The notes: generated by a model from the letters alone, not told the origin. Positions 10,401 through 18,425 are shown, numbered from the stretch's first letter. The stretch is DNA of 64,000 bases from Saccharicrinis sp963666825 (GCA_963666825.2 OY763044.2:868001-932000); one strand, 5' to 3'. Numbers and translations: made by a program.

Positions 10401-10627
10401 AATTATCAATGCTTTCAAACAATAAAGGAGAGTACATCATTCATTTATCCGCTCAGAATAAAGTGGAGTTGGATTATTCTTCTTACAAAGGATCATATGT
10501 TGTAAGATATGTTGATTTAAAAACCGGACAAATTACCAGAGATAAAAAGGTAATTAAAGCAGGTTCAAAGGTTAGTTTAACTAATCCTTATGATAGTATT
10601 AGTATTTTATGGATAACTAAAAAATAA
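7457..10627 (+). CDS. Large secreted beta-helix plus TIM-barrel-like protein (DUF6298-like)
   Basis: This 1056-residue protein has an N-terminal signal (hydrophobic stretch about residues 18-34, ending in ILAKP). Residues about 45-480 look like a right-handed beta-helix of the pectate-lyase superfamily, with a DATELIQKAIDYV opening and many short turns, but without the PL1 hallmarks. Residues about 575-1000 look like a clan-A-type TIM barrel. Candidate catalytic glutamates sit in ISAEYTGP (Glu822) and VIYSEGRFD (Glu936). The second is followed by AYGWAVFMAGGSLP, reminiscent of the segment after the catalytic Glu in the GH140 enzyme encoded next door. The C-terminal 60 residues form a beta domain typical of such hydrolases. 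Similar proteins are, to my memory, annotated with DUF6298. The gene is 12 bp upstream of the GH140 gene, so the two are probably co-transcribed. Activity is unknown. Confidence 0.6.
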   Translation: MTRSVKNIISAHKIFAIKYTVLISLLVVTTSILAKPRPKPLVYIGSNGKLEYISDEKGNRIIDFSYCGYEASEKGIPFIEAKVIIPEVEVDATELIQKAIDYVGNLPLDNNGFRGAIQFEGGKYLVKGRLRIEKSGIVLRGKGMGDNGTQIIVGGKDRLTFIRVKGEDNKILEKASDIKDAYVPINAKYVTVNSVKDFTVGQKIMIHRPSTQKWIDELKMREVGGESSGYVGWKPGQRDIWWNRTIKEIKRDTLFFDAPITTALDTTYGISQVVPYQWKGRINNIGIENLSLTSEYDASNPKDEDHCHSAISIENAENVWVRQIVFNHFAGSAVAAYETARKVTVEDCVSLAPVSEIGGWRRNTFFTMGQQTLFQRLYAEDGYHDFATGFCATGPNAFVECYSSLPHNYSGAIDSWASGLLFDIVNVDGQRLSFNNHYLDNQGSGWCAANSMFYQCSADRIESFAPPTATNWCIASWAQFIGDGYWHEQNSHLSPRSLYYKQLADRLGKDEKEFENQYRIKPKEASSSPTAEVAEQLTKEAYKPMETMQEWVMRASERNYINTDSKDALLATKIKDTKHVKEDDIPEISIQNGWMVFGSKVMAGMRFTVPWWRGVARPYQAIKENPCVTRYVPGRYGNGYTDDLTYASEWMKEKNMVGLEHNYGLWYDRRRMDHERVRRMNGNVWAPFFVQPWARSGQGTAWDGLSKYDLTKFDYFYWSRLKQFADIAAKEGQVLVHHNYFQHNILEAGAHWSDSPWRPVNNINNTGFPEPAPYAGDKRIFVAEQFYDINHPVRRELHKKFIRQCLDNFADNNNVLQLISAEYTGPVEFVEFWIDVIKEWEKETGKHEMICLSTTKDVQDAILNQAERASVIDVIDVRYWSYRPDSSAYAPKGGINLAPRQHARLEKTGSRSFNSVYRSVIEYRMRFPEKAVIYSEGRFDAYGWAVFMAGGSLPVLPQEISKDFLISASSMKPVENAKNAEELSMLSNNKGEYIIHLSAQNKVELDYSSYKGSYVVRYVDLKTGQITRDKKVIKAGSKVSLTNPYDSISILWITKK

Positions 10628-10639
10628 AACCGTTTAGGC

Positions 10640-12031
10640 ATGTTTAAAAAATTAGCATTAGGAGTTATTGCATTATCAATGATGGTGGCTTGTGTTTCGA
10701 AAAAAGCTGAGAAGAAAGAAGGGCTATCTTTATTAAAGATTTCTGAAAACGGAAGGTTTATGGAAGATGAGAGTGGAGATCCATTCTTTTGGTTAGGGGA
10801 TACAGGATGGTTACTTTTTTCTAAACTAACAAGAGAAGAAGCTGATCAATATCTTACGAATAGAGCTCAATTAGGATTTAATGTGATACAGGTAATGGTT
10901 TTGCATACCATTGGAGCAAAAAATGTATATGGAGATTCTGCATTAATCAAAAACAATGTTGCATTTCCATTGATTACTGAAGGAAATGATTTTAAAGATT
11001 CTGTACAATATGATTTTTGGGATAATGTGGATTATGTAGTTGATCTTGCTGCAAAAAAAGGTTTATACATGGCCATGGTTCCTGTTTGGGGTAATAATGT
11101 AAAGGAAGGTTTTGTTTCAAGAGAGGAAGCTGCTACTTATTCAAAATGGTTAGCAAATCGTTATAAGGACAGAAAGAATATTATCTGGTTAAATGGTGGT
11201 GATACTTTTGGTAATGATTCAACTGCTACATGGAACATCATTGGTAATGGATTAAACGATACTGATCCTAATCACCTGATCACTTTCCATCCTCGTGGCA
11301 GATGTTCTTCAACTGATTGGTACCATAACGAAAAATGGATGGATTTTAATATGGTTCAGTCCGGTCACCGTAGATATGATCAGGATGATACGGAGAGAGG
11401 CTATGGTCAGGATAACTGGCGTTATATGGAGGATGATTACAAAATGACTCCTGCAAAACCAACAATTGATGGAGAACCATCTTATGAAGGAATACCTCAT
11501 GGGTTACACGATGTAAATCAACCATTCTGGAATGATGATGATGTTCGCAGATACGCATACTGGTCTGTTTTTGCGGGTGCCTTTGGATATACTTATGGAC
11601 ATAGTGCTGTAATGCAGTTTTATAGCGAAAAAGATAAAGAACCGGCTTATGGTGCTAAATTATACTGGCAACAAGCGATTAACGAGCCGGGAGCAAAGCA
11701 AATGAAATATGTGAAGCAATTGATGCTTTCAAGAGATTTCTTTAGCAGAGTTCCTGATCAATCTTTATTAGCTGAAAATGGTGAAAAATATGCCTATAAA
11801 GTAGCTACAAAAGGCAATGGTTATGCTATGATATATACTTACATTGGAGATGAGATCGCTGTTAATATGGACCATTTTTCATCTTCAAAAGTTAAAGCCT
11901 CATGGTTTAATCCACGTAATGGTGAGATTAAGGAGATAAAAGAAGTTTCAAATAGTAGTGTAGCAAGATTTGATGCTCCAGGTGAGACTGAAGATGGAAA
12001 TGATTGGGTATTAATTTTGGATGAAGTTTAA
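10640..12031 (+). CDS. Apiosidase-type glycoside hydrolase (GH140, DUF4038)
   Basis: GH140 enzymes cut the bond between D-apiose and galacturonic acid at the base of RG-II side chains A and B; the founding member is BT1012 of Bacteroides thetaiotaomicron. The 463-residue protein is a lipoprotein (MFKKLALGVIALSMMVAC, lipobox Cys18). It shows the DUF4038 pattern: GDPFFWLGDTGWLLF near 46-60, HTIGAKNVYGD, and IIWLNGGDT with Asp188. PTIDGEPSYEG with Glu279 comes before AYWSVFAGAFGYTYGHS. Asp188 and Glu279 are the likely catalytic pair. The final 90 residues are the usual beta-sandwich ending in FDAPGETEDGNDWVLILD. Its last codons overlap the upstream ATG of the next reading frame, suggesting tight co-expression with the GH43-type gene. 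Confidence 0.82.
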   Translation: MFKKLALGVIALSMMVACVSKKAEKKEGLSLLKISENGRFMEDESGDPFFWLGDTGWLLFSKLTREEADQYLTNRAQLGFNVIQVMVLHTIGAKNVYGDSALIKNNVAFPLITEGNDFKDSVQYDFWDNVDYVVDLAAKKGLYMAMVPVWGNNVKEGFVSREEAATYSKWLANRYKDRKNIIWLNGGDTFGNDSTATWNIIGNGLNDTDPNHLITFHPRGRCSSTDWYHNEKWMDFNMVQSGHRRYDQDDTERGYGQDNWRYMEDDYKMTPAKPTIDGEPSYEGIPHGLHDVNQPFWNDDDVRRYAYWSVFAGAFGYTYGHSAVMQFYSEKDKEPAYGAKLYWQQAINEPGAKQMKYVKQLMLSRDFFSRVPDQSLLAENGEKYAYKVATKGNGYAMIYTYIGDEIAVNMDHFSSSKVKASWFNPRNGEIKEIKEVSNSSVARFDAPGETEDGNDWVLILDEV

Positions 12032-12041
12032 TAGCAATAAA

Positions 12042-12977
12042 ATGAGTAAGTTTTTATTTGTTATAATATTTGGAGTCGCACTGGTTTTTACCAGTTGCAA
12101 TCAGGCTAAAGAGTCAAAAGAAGTATTTATGTTTACTTCTTTTCATGAACCAGCGACCGATGGACTGAGACTTTTATATAGTTATGATGGTTTCCAGTGG
12201 ACAGATTTAGATACTACATTTTTAAAACCTGAAGCAGGACCTAGTCATTTAATGCGCGATCCTTCTATGGTTAAAGGACCAGATGGTACTTTTCATTTAG
12301 TTTGGACTACAGGTTGGAGAGGTGATTTAGGATTTGGTTATGCAAGTTCTAAAGATCTAATGAACTGGTCAGAACAGCAATTTATTCCTGTTATGGAATA
12401 TGATACTACAACGGTGAATGTTTGGGCTCCGGAGTTGTTTTACGATGATGAAAACCAGGAATACATCATTGCTTGGTCTTCTACTATTCCATTTAAATTT
12501 CCTAAAGGGATTGAGGAAGAAAAAAACAATCATCGTATGTATTATACTAAAACAAAAGATTTTAAAACTTATTCTGATCCCGAATTATTTTGTGAACCGG
12601 GTTTTAGTGTGATAGATGCTGTTACTGTTAAAAGGGCTAAAGATGATTATGTTTTGGTGTTAAAAGATAATACGCGTCCTAACCGAAATCTGAAAATTGC
12701 CTTTGGTAAAACACCTGTTGGTCCATGGAGTGAAGCTTCAGAAGCTTTTTCTGGAAATTTTGTTGAAGGTCCTACTGTATTAAAACTTGGTGATGCCTGG
12801 TATATCTTCTGTGATGTTTATAAAGAATACAGATATGGGGTTTATAAAACAACAGACTTCATAAAATTTGAAGATGTTTCGTCTGAATTCAGCATCCCTA
12901 AAGGGCATAAACATGGAACAATCTTTACAGCTCCAGAAAAGGTTTTGAATAGCTTAAAACTTAAGATGACTAGATAG
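12042..12977 (+). CDS. GH43-type five-bladed beta-propeller glycosidase
   Basis: This is likely an arabinofuranosidase-like exo-enzyme; the exact sugar cannot be told from the sequence. The start at 12042 yields MSKFLFVIIFGVALVFTSC, a textbook lipoprotein signal with Cys19. An upstream in-frame ATG at 12021 would overlap the GH140 stop codon and add seven residues. The three expected acidic residues of GH43 are visible: Asp73 in MRDPSMVKG (general base), Asp192 in SVIDAVTV (modulator) and Glu242 in FVEGPTVLK (general acid). The protein has 311 residues, the size of a bare propeller without a carbohydrate-binding module. It lies directly after the GH140 gene, and a propeller of this kind also accompanies GH140 in known RG-II loci. 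Confidence 0.75.
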   Translation: MSKFLFVIIFGVALVFTSCNQAKESKEVFMFTSFHEPATDGLRLLYSYDGFQWTDLDTTFLKPEAGPSHLMRDPSMVKGPDGTFHLVWTTGWRGDLGFGYASSKDLMNWSEQQFIPVMEYDTTTVNVWAPELFYDDENQEYIIAWSSTIPFKFPKGIEEEKNNHRMYYTKTKDFKTYSDPELFCEPGFSVIDAVTVKRAKDDYVLVLKDNTRPNRNLKIAFGKTPVGPWSEASEAFSGNFVEGPTVLKLGDAWYIFCDVYKEYRYGVYKTTDFIKFEDVSSEFSIPKGHKHGTIFTAPEKVLNSLKLKMTR

Positions 12978-13097
12978 TACATAGTTTAAAGTTAAAAGTA
13001 AATAGAGTACTTAATATAATGATTAAGTTATCATACTTTCAACTTTCAACTTTCAACTTAGTACTATGTTATCGGTAACAAATTTGAAAAGGAAAAA
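12978..13097. repeat. Degenerate inverted repeat with AACTTTC iterations
   Basis: TAGTACATAGTTTAAAGTTAAAAGT near 12976-13000 is imperfectly complementary to the stretch ending ...CTTAGTACTATGTTATC near 13035-13073, which contains three tandem ACTTTCA/AACTTTC units. It could fold into a long hairpin between the GH43-type and GH143-like genes. The same purine-rich theme (AAAGGTTAAAGGT) recurs near 18,430, 26,565 and 47,935. Confidence 0.4.
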
Positions 13098-14939
13098 ATG
13101 ATACGAACAACACTATATACATTTTTATTTTTGGCATTAGGTGTTCTGAGTGTAAAGGCACAGGATACTGCCAGATATATTGGTAATACATTATCAAATA
13201 TCGATTATCATCATGGAATGTTAAGTCCTGCAGTAGGAACACATAATATTCAGGTATTACGTGCTAATCGTGAGATGCCTGAGGCAGCTGATGATTATGG
13301 TTGGACTTACAATCACCAACCAATGCTTGCATATTGGAACGATACTTTTTATTTAGAGTATTTAAGTGATTCAGTAGGTGAGCATATTCCTCCGAGTCAA
13401 TCTTTTTTGTGTGTTTCAAAAGATGGTTATGATTGGAGCAAACCAAAGGTTGTTTTTCCTCAATACAAAGTGCCGGATGGAACAACAAAAGAAGGTGTTG
13501 ATGGACTAGCAAAAGATTTAATTGCCATTATGCATCAGCGTATGGGATTTTATGTTTCATCAAATGATCGTCTATTGGTTTCCGGATTTTATGGAATCAG
13601 TATTGATAAGCACGATAGTCCAAATGATGGTAATGGTATTGGTCGTGTAGTTCGTGAAATATATAAAGATGGAACATGGGGACCAATCTATTTTGTGCGA
13701 TACAATCACAATTGGAATAAGAAAAATACCGAATTTAAATTTTATACATCAAGTAGAGATAAAGGATTTAAAAAGGCCTGTGAAGAATTAATGGCAAATC
13801 CTTTAATGATGCAACAGTGGAATGAAGAGGCAGATCGTGATGATCCTATTATTCCAATGACAAACCAATTTAAGGCTTTTAATTTCTACCATTTACCAGA
13901 TAACAGAGTTGTTGGTTGGTGGAAACATGCTTTAACAGCCATTAGCGAAGATGGTGGTAAAACATGGCCTCGCCCTGAAAGAGCTCCAGGTTTTGTAAAT
14001 AAAAATGCTAAAATATGGGGACAAAAAACAACTGATGGTAAATATGCTACTGTTTACAATCCTTCTGAATATAGATGGCCTTTAGGTGTTTCAGTTAGTG
14101 ATGATGGATTAAATTACAATAACCTTCTTTTGGTTCATGGTGAAATTTCACCAATGCGTTATGGTGGAAATTTTAAATCATACGGTCCTCAATATGTAAG
14201 AGGTATCATTGAAGGTAATGGTCAGCCAAAAGATAATCATATGTGGTTGACATACAGTATGAATAAAGAAGATATATGGGTGTCAAAAGTTCCTGTTCCG
14301 GTTACCGATAAGGTAACAGAGGATGTAACAGAGGAATTTAATACCTTGCCAGATAATAAAGAATTAGATTGGTGGAATATTTATAGTCTTCAATGGGCTC
14401 CTGTACAGATTGAAAAAGTTAAAGGCAAGAAAGTATTAACCATAAAAGATAAGGATCGATATGATTTCGCTTTAGCAGAAAGAGTTATTCCATCTTCAGA
14501 AAGTTCTATAGTTGAGTTTACTGTTGTTCCGCAGCAAAATGATAATAGTCAGTTACATGTTGAATTTCAAAATGCTGAAGGTCTTGGTGCAATTCGTTTA
14601 GTTTTTGACAATGATAGTGTATTGAAAGTGCGAAATGGTTATCGTTATTCAGGGGTTGTACGATATGAGCCTGGAGAAGAATATAAAATTCAGGTTAAAT
14701 TTGATGTTAATAAAAGATTTTACTGGGTTACTGTTAATGGAAAGCAAAAAGGCAATTATCGCTTAATGTATCGCCCTGTTCATGAAATTTCAAGTGTAGC
14801 TTTCAGAACAGGAGATATTCGTCGTTTCCCTGATGCAGATACTCCTACAGATCAGGATTATGATCTTAAAGATGCCGGTATTCCTGTAAAGGAAGCTCAA
14901 TTTAACATCAAATCATTTACATCGAAAAAAATCAGATAA
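13098..14939 (+). CDS. Sialidase-fold protein with C-terminal jelly roll, GH143-like candidate
   Basis: The 613-residue protein has a signal peptide (MIRTTLYTFLFLALGVLSVKAQ). Residues about 30-410 look like a six-bladed propeller with Asp-box motifs (VSKDGYDWSKP, ISEDGGKTWPRP, VSDDGLNYNN). Residues about 425-600 look like a concanavalin/laminin-G-like sandwich. The start of the next gene overlaps its stop codon (TAATG at 14,937-14,941). That next protein is an (alpha/alpha)6-type enzyme. In B. theta the fused RG-II enzyme BT1020 joins GH143 (which releases DHA, 2-keto-3-deoxy-lyxo-heptulosaric acid) to GH142 (a beta-L-arabinofuranosidase). These two genes have the expected sizes to be the unfused form acting on RG-II side chain D. 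This assignment is an inference from architecture and context; the alternative is another exo-sialidase-like hydrolase. Confidence 0.5.
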   Translation: MIRTTLYTFLFLALGVLSVKAQDTARYIGNTLSNIDYHHGMLSPAVGTHNIQVLRANREMPEAADDYGWTYNHQPMLAYWNDTFYLEYLSDSVGEHIPPSQSFLCVSKDGYDWSKPKVVFPQYKVPDGTTKEGVDGLAKDLIAIMHQRMGFYVSSNDRLLVSGFYGISIDKHDSPNDGNGIGRVVREIYKDGTWGPIYFVRYNHNWNKKNTEFKFYTSSRDKGFKKACEELMANPLMMQQWNEEADRDDPIIPMTNQFKAFNFYHLPDNRVVGWWKHALTAISEDGGKTWPRPERAPGFVNKNAKIWGQKTTDGKYATVYNPSEYRWPLGVSVSDDGLNYNNLLLVHGEISPMRYGGNFKSYGPQYVRGIIEGNGQPKDNHMWLTYSMNKEDIWVSKVPVPVTDKVTEDVTEEFNTLPDNKELDWWNIYSLQWAPVQIEKVKGKKVLTIKDKDRYDFALAERVIPSSESSIVEFTVVPQQNDNSQLHVEFQNAEGLGAIRLVFDNDSVLKVRNGYRYSGVVRYEPGEEYKIQVKFDVNKRFYWVTVNGKQKGNYRLMYRPVHEISSVAFRTGDIRRFPDADTPTDQDYDLKDAGIPVKEAQFNIKSFTSKKIR

Positions 14940-16486
14940 TGAGCAAGTTTAAGTATATACTATTTATAGCAACTGTTTTTGTATTAGCATCATGTAGTTC
15001 TAATAAAAAAGATAGTAATTACAAGGGTGCAGTTTTAAATGTAGATGATTTTAAGCACTATGTTGATTATTTTAATCGCATGGAGGATGAAAATATAGCT
15101 CAGGCCATACCTAATGCTGAATCATGGCAATGGATGAAAGATAATGTTCCTTTCTTTCAATGTCCTCAGGATAATTTTGAAGAGATGTTTATTTATCGTT
15201 GGTGGACTTTAAGAAAGCATATTAAAGAAACTCCGGTTGGCTATGCAATGACAGAGTTTTTAGTACAGCGTTCTTATTCAGATAAATATAATTTAATTGC
15301 TTGTGCAATGGGGCATCATATTATGGAATCAAGATGGCTACATGATTCAAAGTATCTTGATGATTATGTACATGTTTGGTTTAGAGGAAATGAAGGCAAG
15401 CCAATGAATAAGCTTCATAAATTTAGTAACTGGACTGCAGATGCATTATATCAAAAGTATTTGGTTGATGGCGATAAGGAATATATGTTGGATATGTTAC
15501 CAGATATGGTTTCTGATTATGAGCGTTGGGAAAAGGAACGTCGTTTAGAAAACGGATTGTTTTGGCAAAAGGATGTTCAGGATGGTATGGAAGAGCAAAT
15601 TAGTGGTGGACGTCACGTAAAAAATGCCCGACCAACCATTAATAGTTATATGTATGCCAATGCACTTGCCATCAGTAAAATGGCATCTATGAAAGGTGAA
15701 GCTGATATAGAAAAGAAATATAAAGCGAAAGCCGATACGCTATTAGGGTTGATTACTACAAAACTATGGAGTGAAGACAGTCAATTTTATGAAACTGTAA
15801 AAGAGGATGGTGAGTTTGCAAATGTTCGTGAGGCAATTGGTTTTATTCCATGGTATTTTAATATTCCAACTGATGCTCAGTCTGTAGCATGGAAACAGTT
15901 AATGGATGATCAGGGATTTTTAGCACCTTATGGACAAACAACAGCTGAACGTCGTCATGATGAATTCAGAACAAAAGGATGTTGTAAATGTGAGTGGGAT
16001 GGGGCTATCTGGCCATTTGCTACATCGCAAACAATGGTGGGACTGGCAAATGTGCTTAATAATTACGATCAGAATGAGATTTCTAAAGAGGATTACTTCA
16101 AGCACATGGAGTTATATGTAGAGTCACAGTATCATCGAGGTCGTCCATATATTGGTGAGTACCAGGATGAAGTGACCGGATATTGGTTGAAAGGAGATCA
16201 GGAACGTAGTCGTTATTACAATCATTCAACATTTAATGATTTAATGATTTCAGGATTGATAGGATTGCGACCACGGGCTGATGAAAAGATAGAAGTTAAT
16301 CCATTGGTTCCTCAGGATAAATGGGATTGGTTTTGTTTGGATAATGTTCAATATCAAGGTAAAATCCTGACTATTATTTGGGACAAAGATGGTTCTAAGT
16401 ATAACAAAGGTGCAGGATTGCAAATTTTAGTTGATGGAAAGTCTGTTGCTCATTCAGACCAATTAAAAAAGTTAGTAACTGAATAA
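14939..16486 (+). CDS. (alpha/alpha)6-barrel glycosidase lipoprotein, GH142-like candidate
   Basis: This 515-residue protein is a lipoprotein (MSKFKYILFIATVFVLASC, Cys19). Its body has the features of MGH1/trehalase-like (alpha/alpha)6 barrels: FIYRWWTLRKHI near 80, WTADALYQKYLVDGD, RPTINSYMYANA, and CKCEWDGAIWPFATSQT near 350-366, which resembles the WDGPIWPF motif of that fold. A beta-rich C-terminal piece (about 440-515) ends it. The ATG shares one base with the stop of the preceding gene, a sign of translational coupling. With its neighbour it may reproduce the GH143/GH142 activities that remove DHA and its beta-L-arabinofuranose cap from RG-II. The general fold is fairly sure; the GH142 label is an inference. 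Confidence 0.55.
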   Translation: MSKFKYILFIATVFVLASCSSNKKDSNYKGAVLNVDDFKHYVDYFNRMEDENIAQAIPNAESWQWMKDNVPFFQCPQDNFEEMFIYRWWTLRKHIKETPVGYAMTEFLVQRSYSDKYNLIACAMGHHIMESRWLHDSKYLDDYVHVWFRGNEGKPMNKLHKFSNWTADALYQKYLVDGDKEYMLDMLPDMVSDYERWEKERRLENGLFWQKDVQDGMEEQISGGRHVKNARPTINSYMYANALAISKMASMKGEADIEKKYKAKADTLLGLITTKLWSEDSQFYETVKEDGEFANVREAIGFIPWYFNIPTDAQSVAWKQLMDDQGFLAPYGQTTAERRHDEFRTKGCCKCEWDGAIWPFATSQTMVGLANVLNNYDQNEISKEDYFKHMELYVESQYHRGRPYIGEYQDEVTGYWLKGDQERSRYYNHSTFNDLMISGLIGLRPRADEKIEVNPLVPQDKWDWFCLDNVQYQGKILTIIWDKDGSKYNKGAGLQILVDGKSVAHSDQLKKLVTE

Positions 16487-16496
16487 ATCAATAGTT

Positions 16497-17138
16497 ATGA
16501 AGGTACTTAAAGGATTTGCAGTATTATTTGTTTTATTGAGTCTTGTTGGTTCAATTCAAGCAAAAGAATTGTCTGATCAGGAAAAGAAAGCAACTGAATG
16601 GATAAAAACTTTAGAATTAAACGATAAGGCTAAAGAAAAACGTTTGATCAAAGTTGTTACAAAGCATCTTACAGCAGTTAAGGATTGGCACGATTCCCAT
16701 CCGGCTTCAATGGTACCAGAAGGAATTAATCCAAGAACTGGTGAAAAGCTAACAGAGTTAGATCGTCAGATTATTGTAGATTCATCAATGCCAACAACTG
16801 TTCATGAAAATTTAATGGATGGTTTAAGAGAGGATTTAACAAAAGAGCAGGTTGAAAAGGTATTAGATTGTTATACCGTTGGAAAGGTTGCCTTTACAAT
16901 GAAAGCTTATAAAGAAATAGTTACTGATATGACTCCCAAAGAAGAAGAAGTGATTTTGGGGAACTTGAAGAAGGCTCGTGAAATGGCAGTTGATTACAAA
17001 AGCATGAAGGAGATATCTGCAATTTTCGAGATTTATAAAACAAAAAATGAGCAATATCTTAACAGTAATGGTCGTAGTTGGCACCAGATGTATAAGGAGT
17101 ACGTGAAAGCTCTTAAGGAAAAGAAAAATAAAAAATAA
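16497..17138 (+). CDS. Secreted DUF3826-like protein (copy 2)
   Basis: This 213-residue protein starts with a signal peptide (MKVLKGFAVLFVLLSLVGSIQA). The mature part is helical and highly charged. It contains LTELDRQIIVDSSM, VEKVLDCYTVGKVAFTMKAYKEIV and an ending (KTKNEQYLNSNGRSWHQMYKEYVKALKEK) that mirrors the C terminus of the protein at 6677. It begins 10 bp after the GH142-like stop, and the next gene begins one base after its own stop, so it is embedded in the operon. Biochemical role unknown; two copies in one PUL argue for a real function in pectin processing. Confidence 0.6.
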   Translation: MKVLKGFAVLFVLLSLVGSIQAKELSDQEKKATEWIKTLELNDKAKEKRLIKVVTKHLTAVKDWHDSHPASMVPEGINPRTGEKLTELDRQIIVDSSMPTTVHENLMDGLREDLTKEQVEKVLDCYTVGKVAFTMKAYKEIVTDMTPKEEEVILGNLKKAREMAVDYKSMKEISAIFEIYKTKNEQYLNSNGRSWHQMYKEYVKALKEKKNKK

Positions 17139-17139
17139 T

Positions 17140-18231
17140 ATGATGTCGTTAAAGAGAATTTTATCGTTGAGTTTAGTTCTTGGGTTAGTAGTGTTTAATG
17201 CACAAGCCAAGAAAAACAAGTGGAAGAAAGGAATAATTACAGAGCAATTCATTTATGAAAAAGCTGATTTTCCATCTTGTCATGCCGGAACATTAGCCGA
17301 AACACCAGAAGGTTTGGTAGCCGCTTTTTTTGGAGGTGAGTATGAACGTCATCCGGAAGTTTGTATCTACGTAAGTCATCTTAAAGATGGTAAATGGTCT
17401 AAACCAATGAACGTGGCCAACGGAATTCAAAATGACACATTGCGTTATCCAACATGGAATCCTGTTTTATATCAAATACCAGGAGGTGATTTATTATTGT
17501 TTTATAAAGAGGGTCCAAAGCCTCAGGATTGGTGGGGAATGATTAAACGTTCTTCTGATAATGGTCATACCTGGAGTGAGGCTGAAAAAATGCCTGAAGG
17601 TTATATAGGACCGGTTAAAAACAAGCCTATTCTGTTGGATGATGGAACATTAATTTGTCCTTCTTCTAAAGAAATTAAAGGTTGGGAAGTGCATTTTGAA
17701 ACAACTAAAGACTGGGGGAAGACATGGGAAACTACTAAAGCCATTAATAAATACAAGGTTCATAATATTATTCAACCTAGTATCTTAAAGCATAAGGATG
17801 GTACTTTACAAATCCTTTGTCGAAGTAAGAATGGAGTTGTAGTAACAGCGTACTCACACGATAATGGTAAAACCTGGGGATTAACACAGGATACAGAATT
17901 ACCAAATAACAATTCAGGTACAGATGCGGTAACATTAGCTGATGGTCGTCATTTAATTATCTATAATCATGCTAAAACGCCAATGAATGCTTCAAAAGGA
18001 CATCGTACTCCTTTAAATGTAGCCTTAAGTAAAGATGGAGTTAAATGGTATGCATCATTAGTGTTGGAGGATTCAGAAATTAGTCAGTATTCTTATCCTG
18101 CAGTTATTCAATCAGCAGATGGAATGGTTCACTTTATTTACACCTGGCGTCGTGAGCGTATGAAATATGTAAAAGTAGATCCTTCGAAATTACGTATGAA
18201 GTTGATTAAGGATGAAAAGTGGCCTGAATAA
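17140..18231 (+). CDS. Sialidase-fold (BNR-repeat) exo-hydrolase
   Basis: This 363-residue secreted protein (signal MMSLKRILSLSLVLGLVVFNAQA) begins with ATGATG, so 17143 is equally possible as start. It has the opening PSCHAGTLAETPEGLVAAFFGGE seen in a broad family of BNR-repeat proteins. Three clear Asp boxes (SSDNGHTWSE, TKDWGKTWET, SHDNGKTWGL) and a WNPVLYQ/LLLFYKEGP/WWGMIKRS core indicate a six-bladed propeller. RG-II contains Kdo and DHA, which are sialic-acid-like keto acids, and GH33-type propellers act on Kdo in known loci. A keto-acid or uronic-acid exo-glycosidase is therefore plausible, but the substrate cannot be read from the sequence. It starts one base after the second DUF3826-like gene. 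Confidence 0.6.
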   Translation: MMSLKRILSLSLVLGLVVFNAQAKKNKWKKGIITEQFIYEKADFPSCHAGTLAETPEGLVAAFFGGEYERHPEVCIYVSHLKDGKWSKPMNVANGIQNDTLRYPTWNPVLYQIPGGDLLLFYKEGPKPQDWWGMIKRSSDNGHTWSEAEKMPEGYIGPVKNKPILLDDGTLICPSSKEIKGWEVHFETTKDWGKTWETTKAINKYKVHNIIQPSILKHKDGTLQILCRSKNGVVVTAYSHDNGKTWGLTQDTELPNNNSGTDAVTLADGRHLIIYNHAKTPMNASKGHRTPLNVALSKDGVKWYASLVLEDSEISQYSYPAVIQSADGMVHFIYTWRRERMKYVKVDPSKLRMKLIKDEKWPE

Positions 18232-18246
18232 GGTAATTAAGGTAAA

Positions 18247-18283
18247 AGGGTATCATGGTTGTATGGTATGAAGGTGATACCCT
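18247..18283 (+). terminator. Hairpin after sialidase-fold gene
   Basis: AGGGTATCA (18247-18255) pairs with TGATACCCT (18275-18283), 16 bp after the stop codon. No strong T run follows, so it may be an mRNA-end hairpin or a repeat remnant. Confidence 0.35.
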
Positions 18284-18336
18284 AATCGTAATAACCAGAT
18301 TGGATCAAAAAATAGGGAACAGCAAATATAGTTCAA

Positions 18337-18425
18337 AGCCTGAAGGGCTGCAGTATAACAGCCCAGGGTGAAGTACCTGGAGTTTAAAGTCATGTAAATC
18401 AATCCCTAAAAGGGTGACGTAATTA
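18337..18425. repeat. REP-like intergenic repeat with three mini-hairpins
   Basis: Three short inverted repeats stand in a row: AGCC...GGCT (18337-18349), CCAGG...CCTGG (18363-18380) and CCCTAAAAGGG (18404-18414). The GCCTGAAGGGCTG / CAGCCCAGGGTGAAG wording is of a kind I recognise as a common palindromic intergenic repeat in Bacteroidota. No gene is seen in 18,232-18,514. Confidence 0.5.

Noticed and set aside
13098..16486. Possible frameshift splitting a single GH143/GH142 protein
   Set aside because: The second gene has a full lipoprotein signal peptide directly after its ATG, which would not be expected in the middle of a fused protein, so two genes are the better reading.
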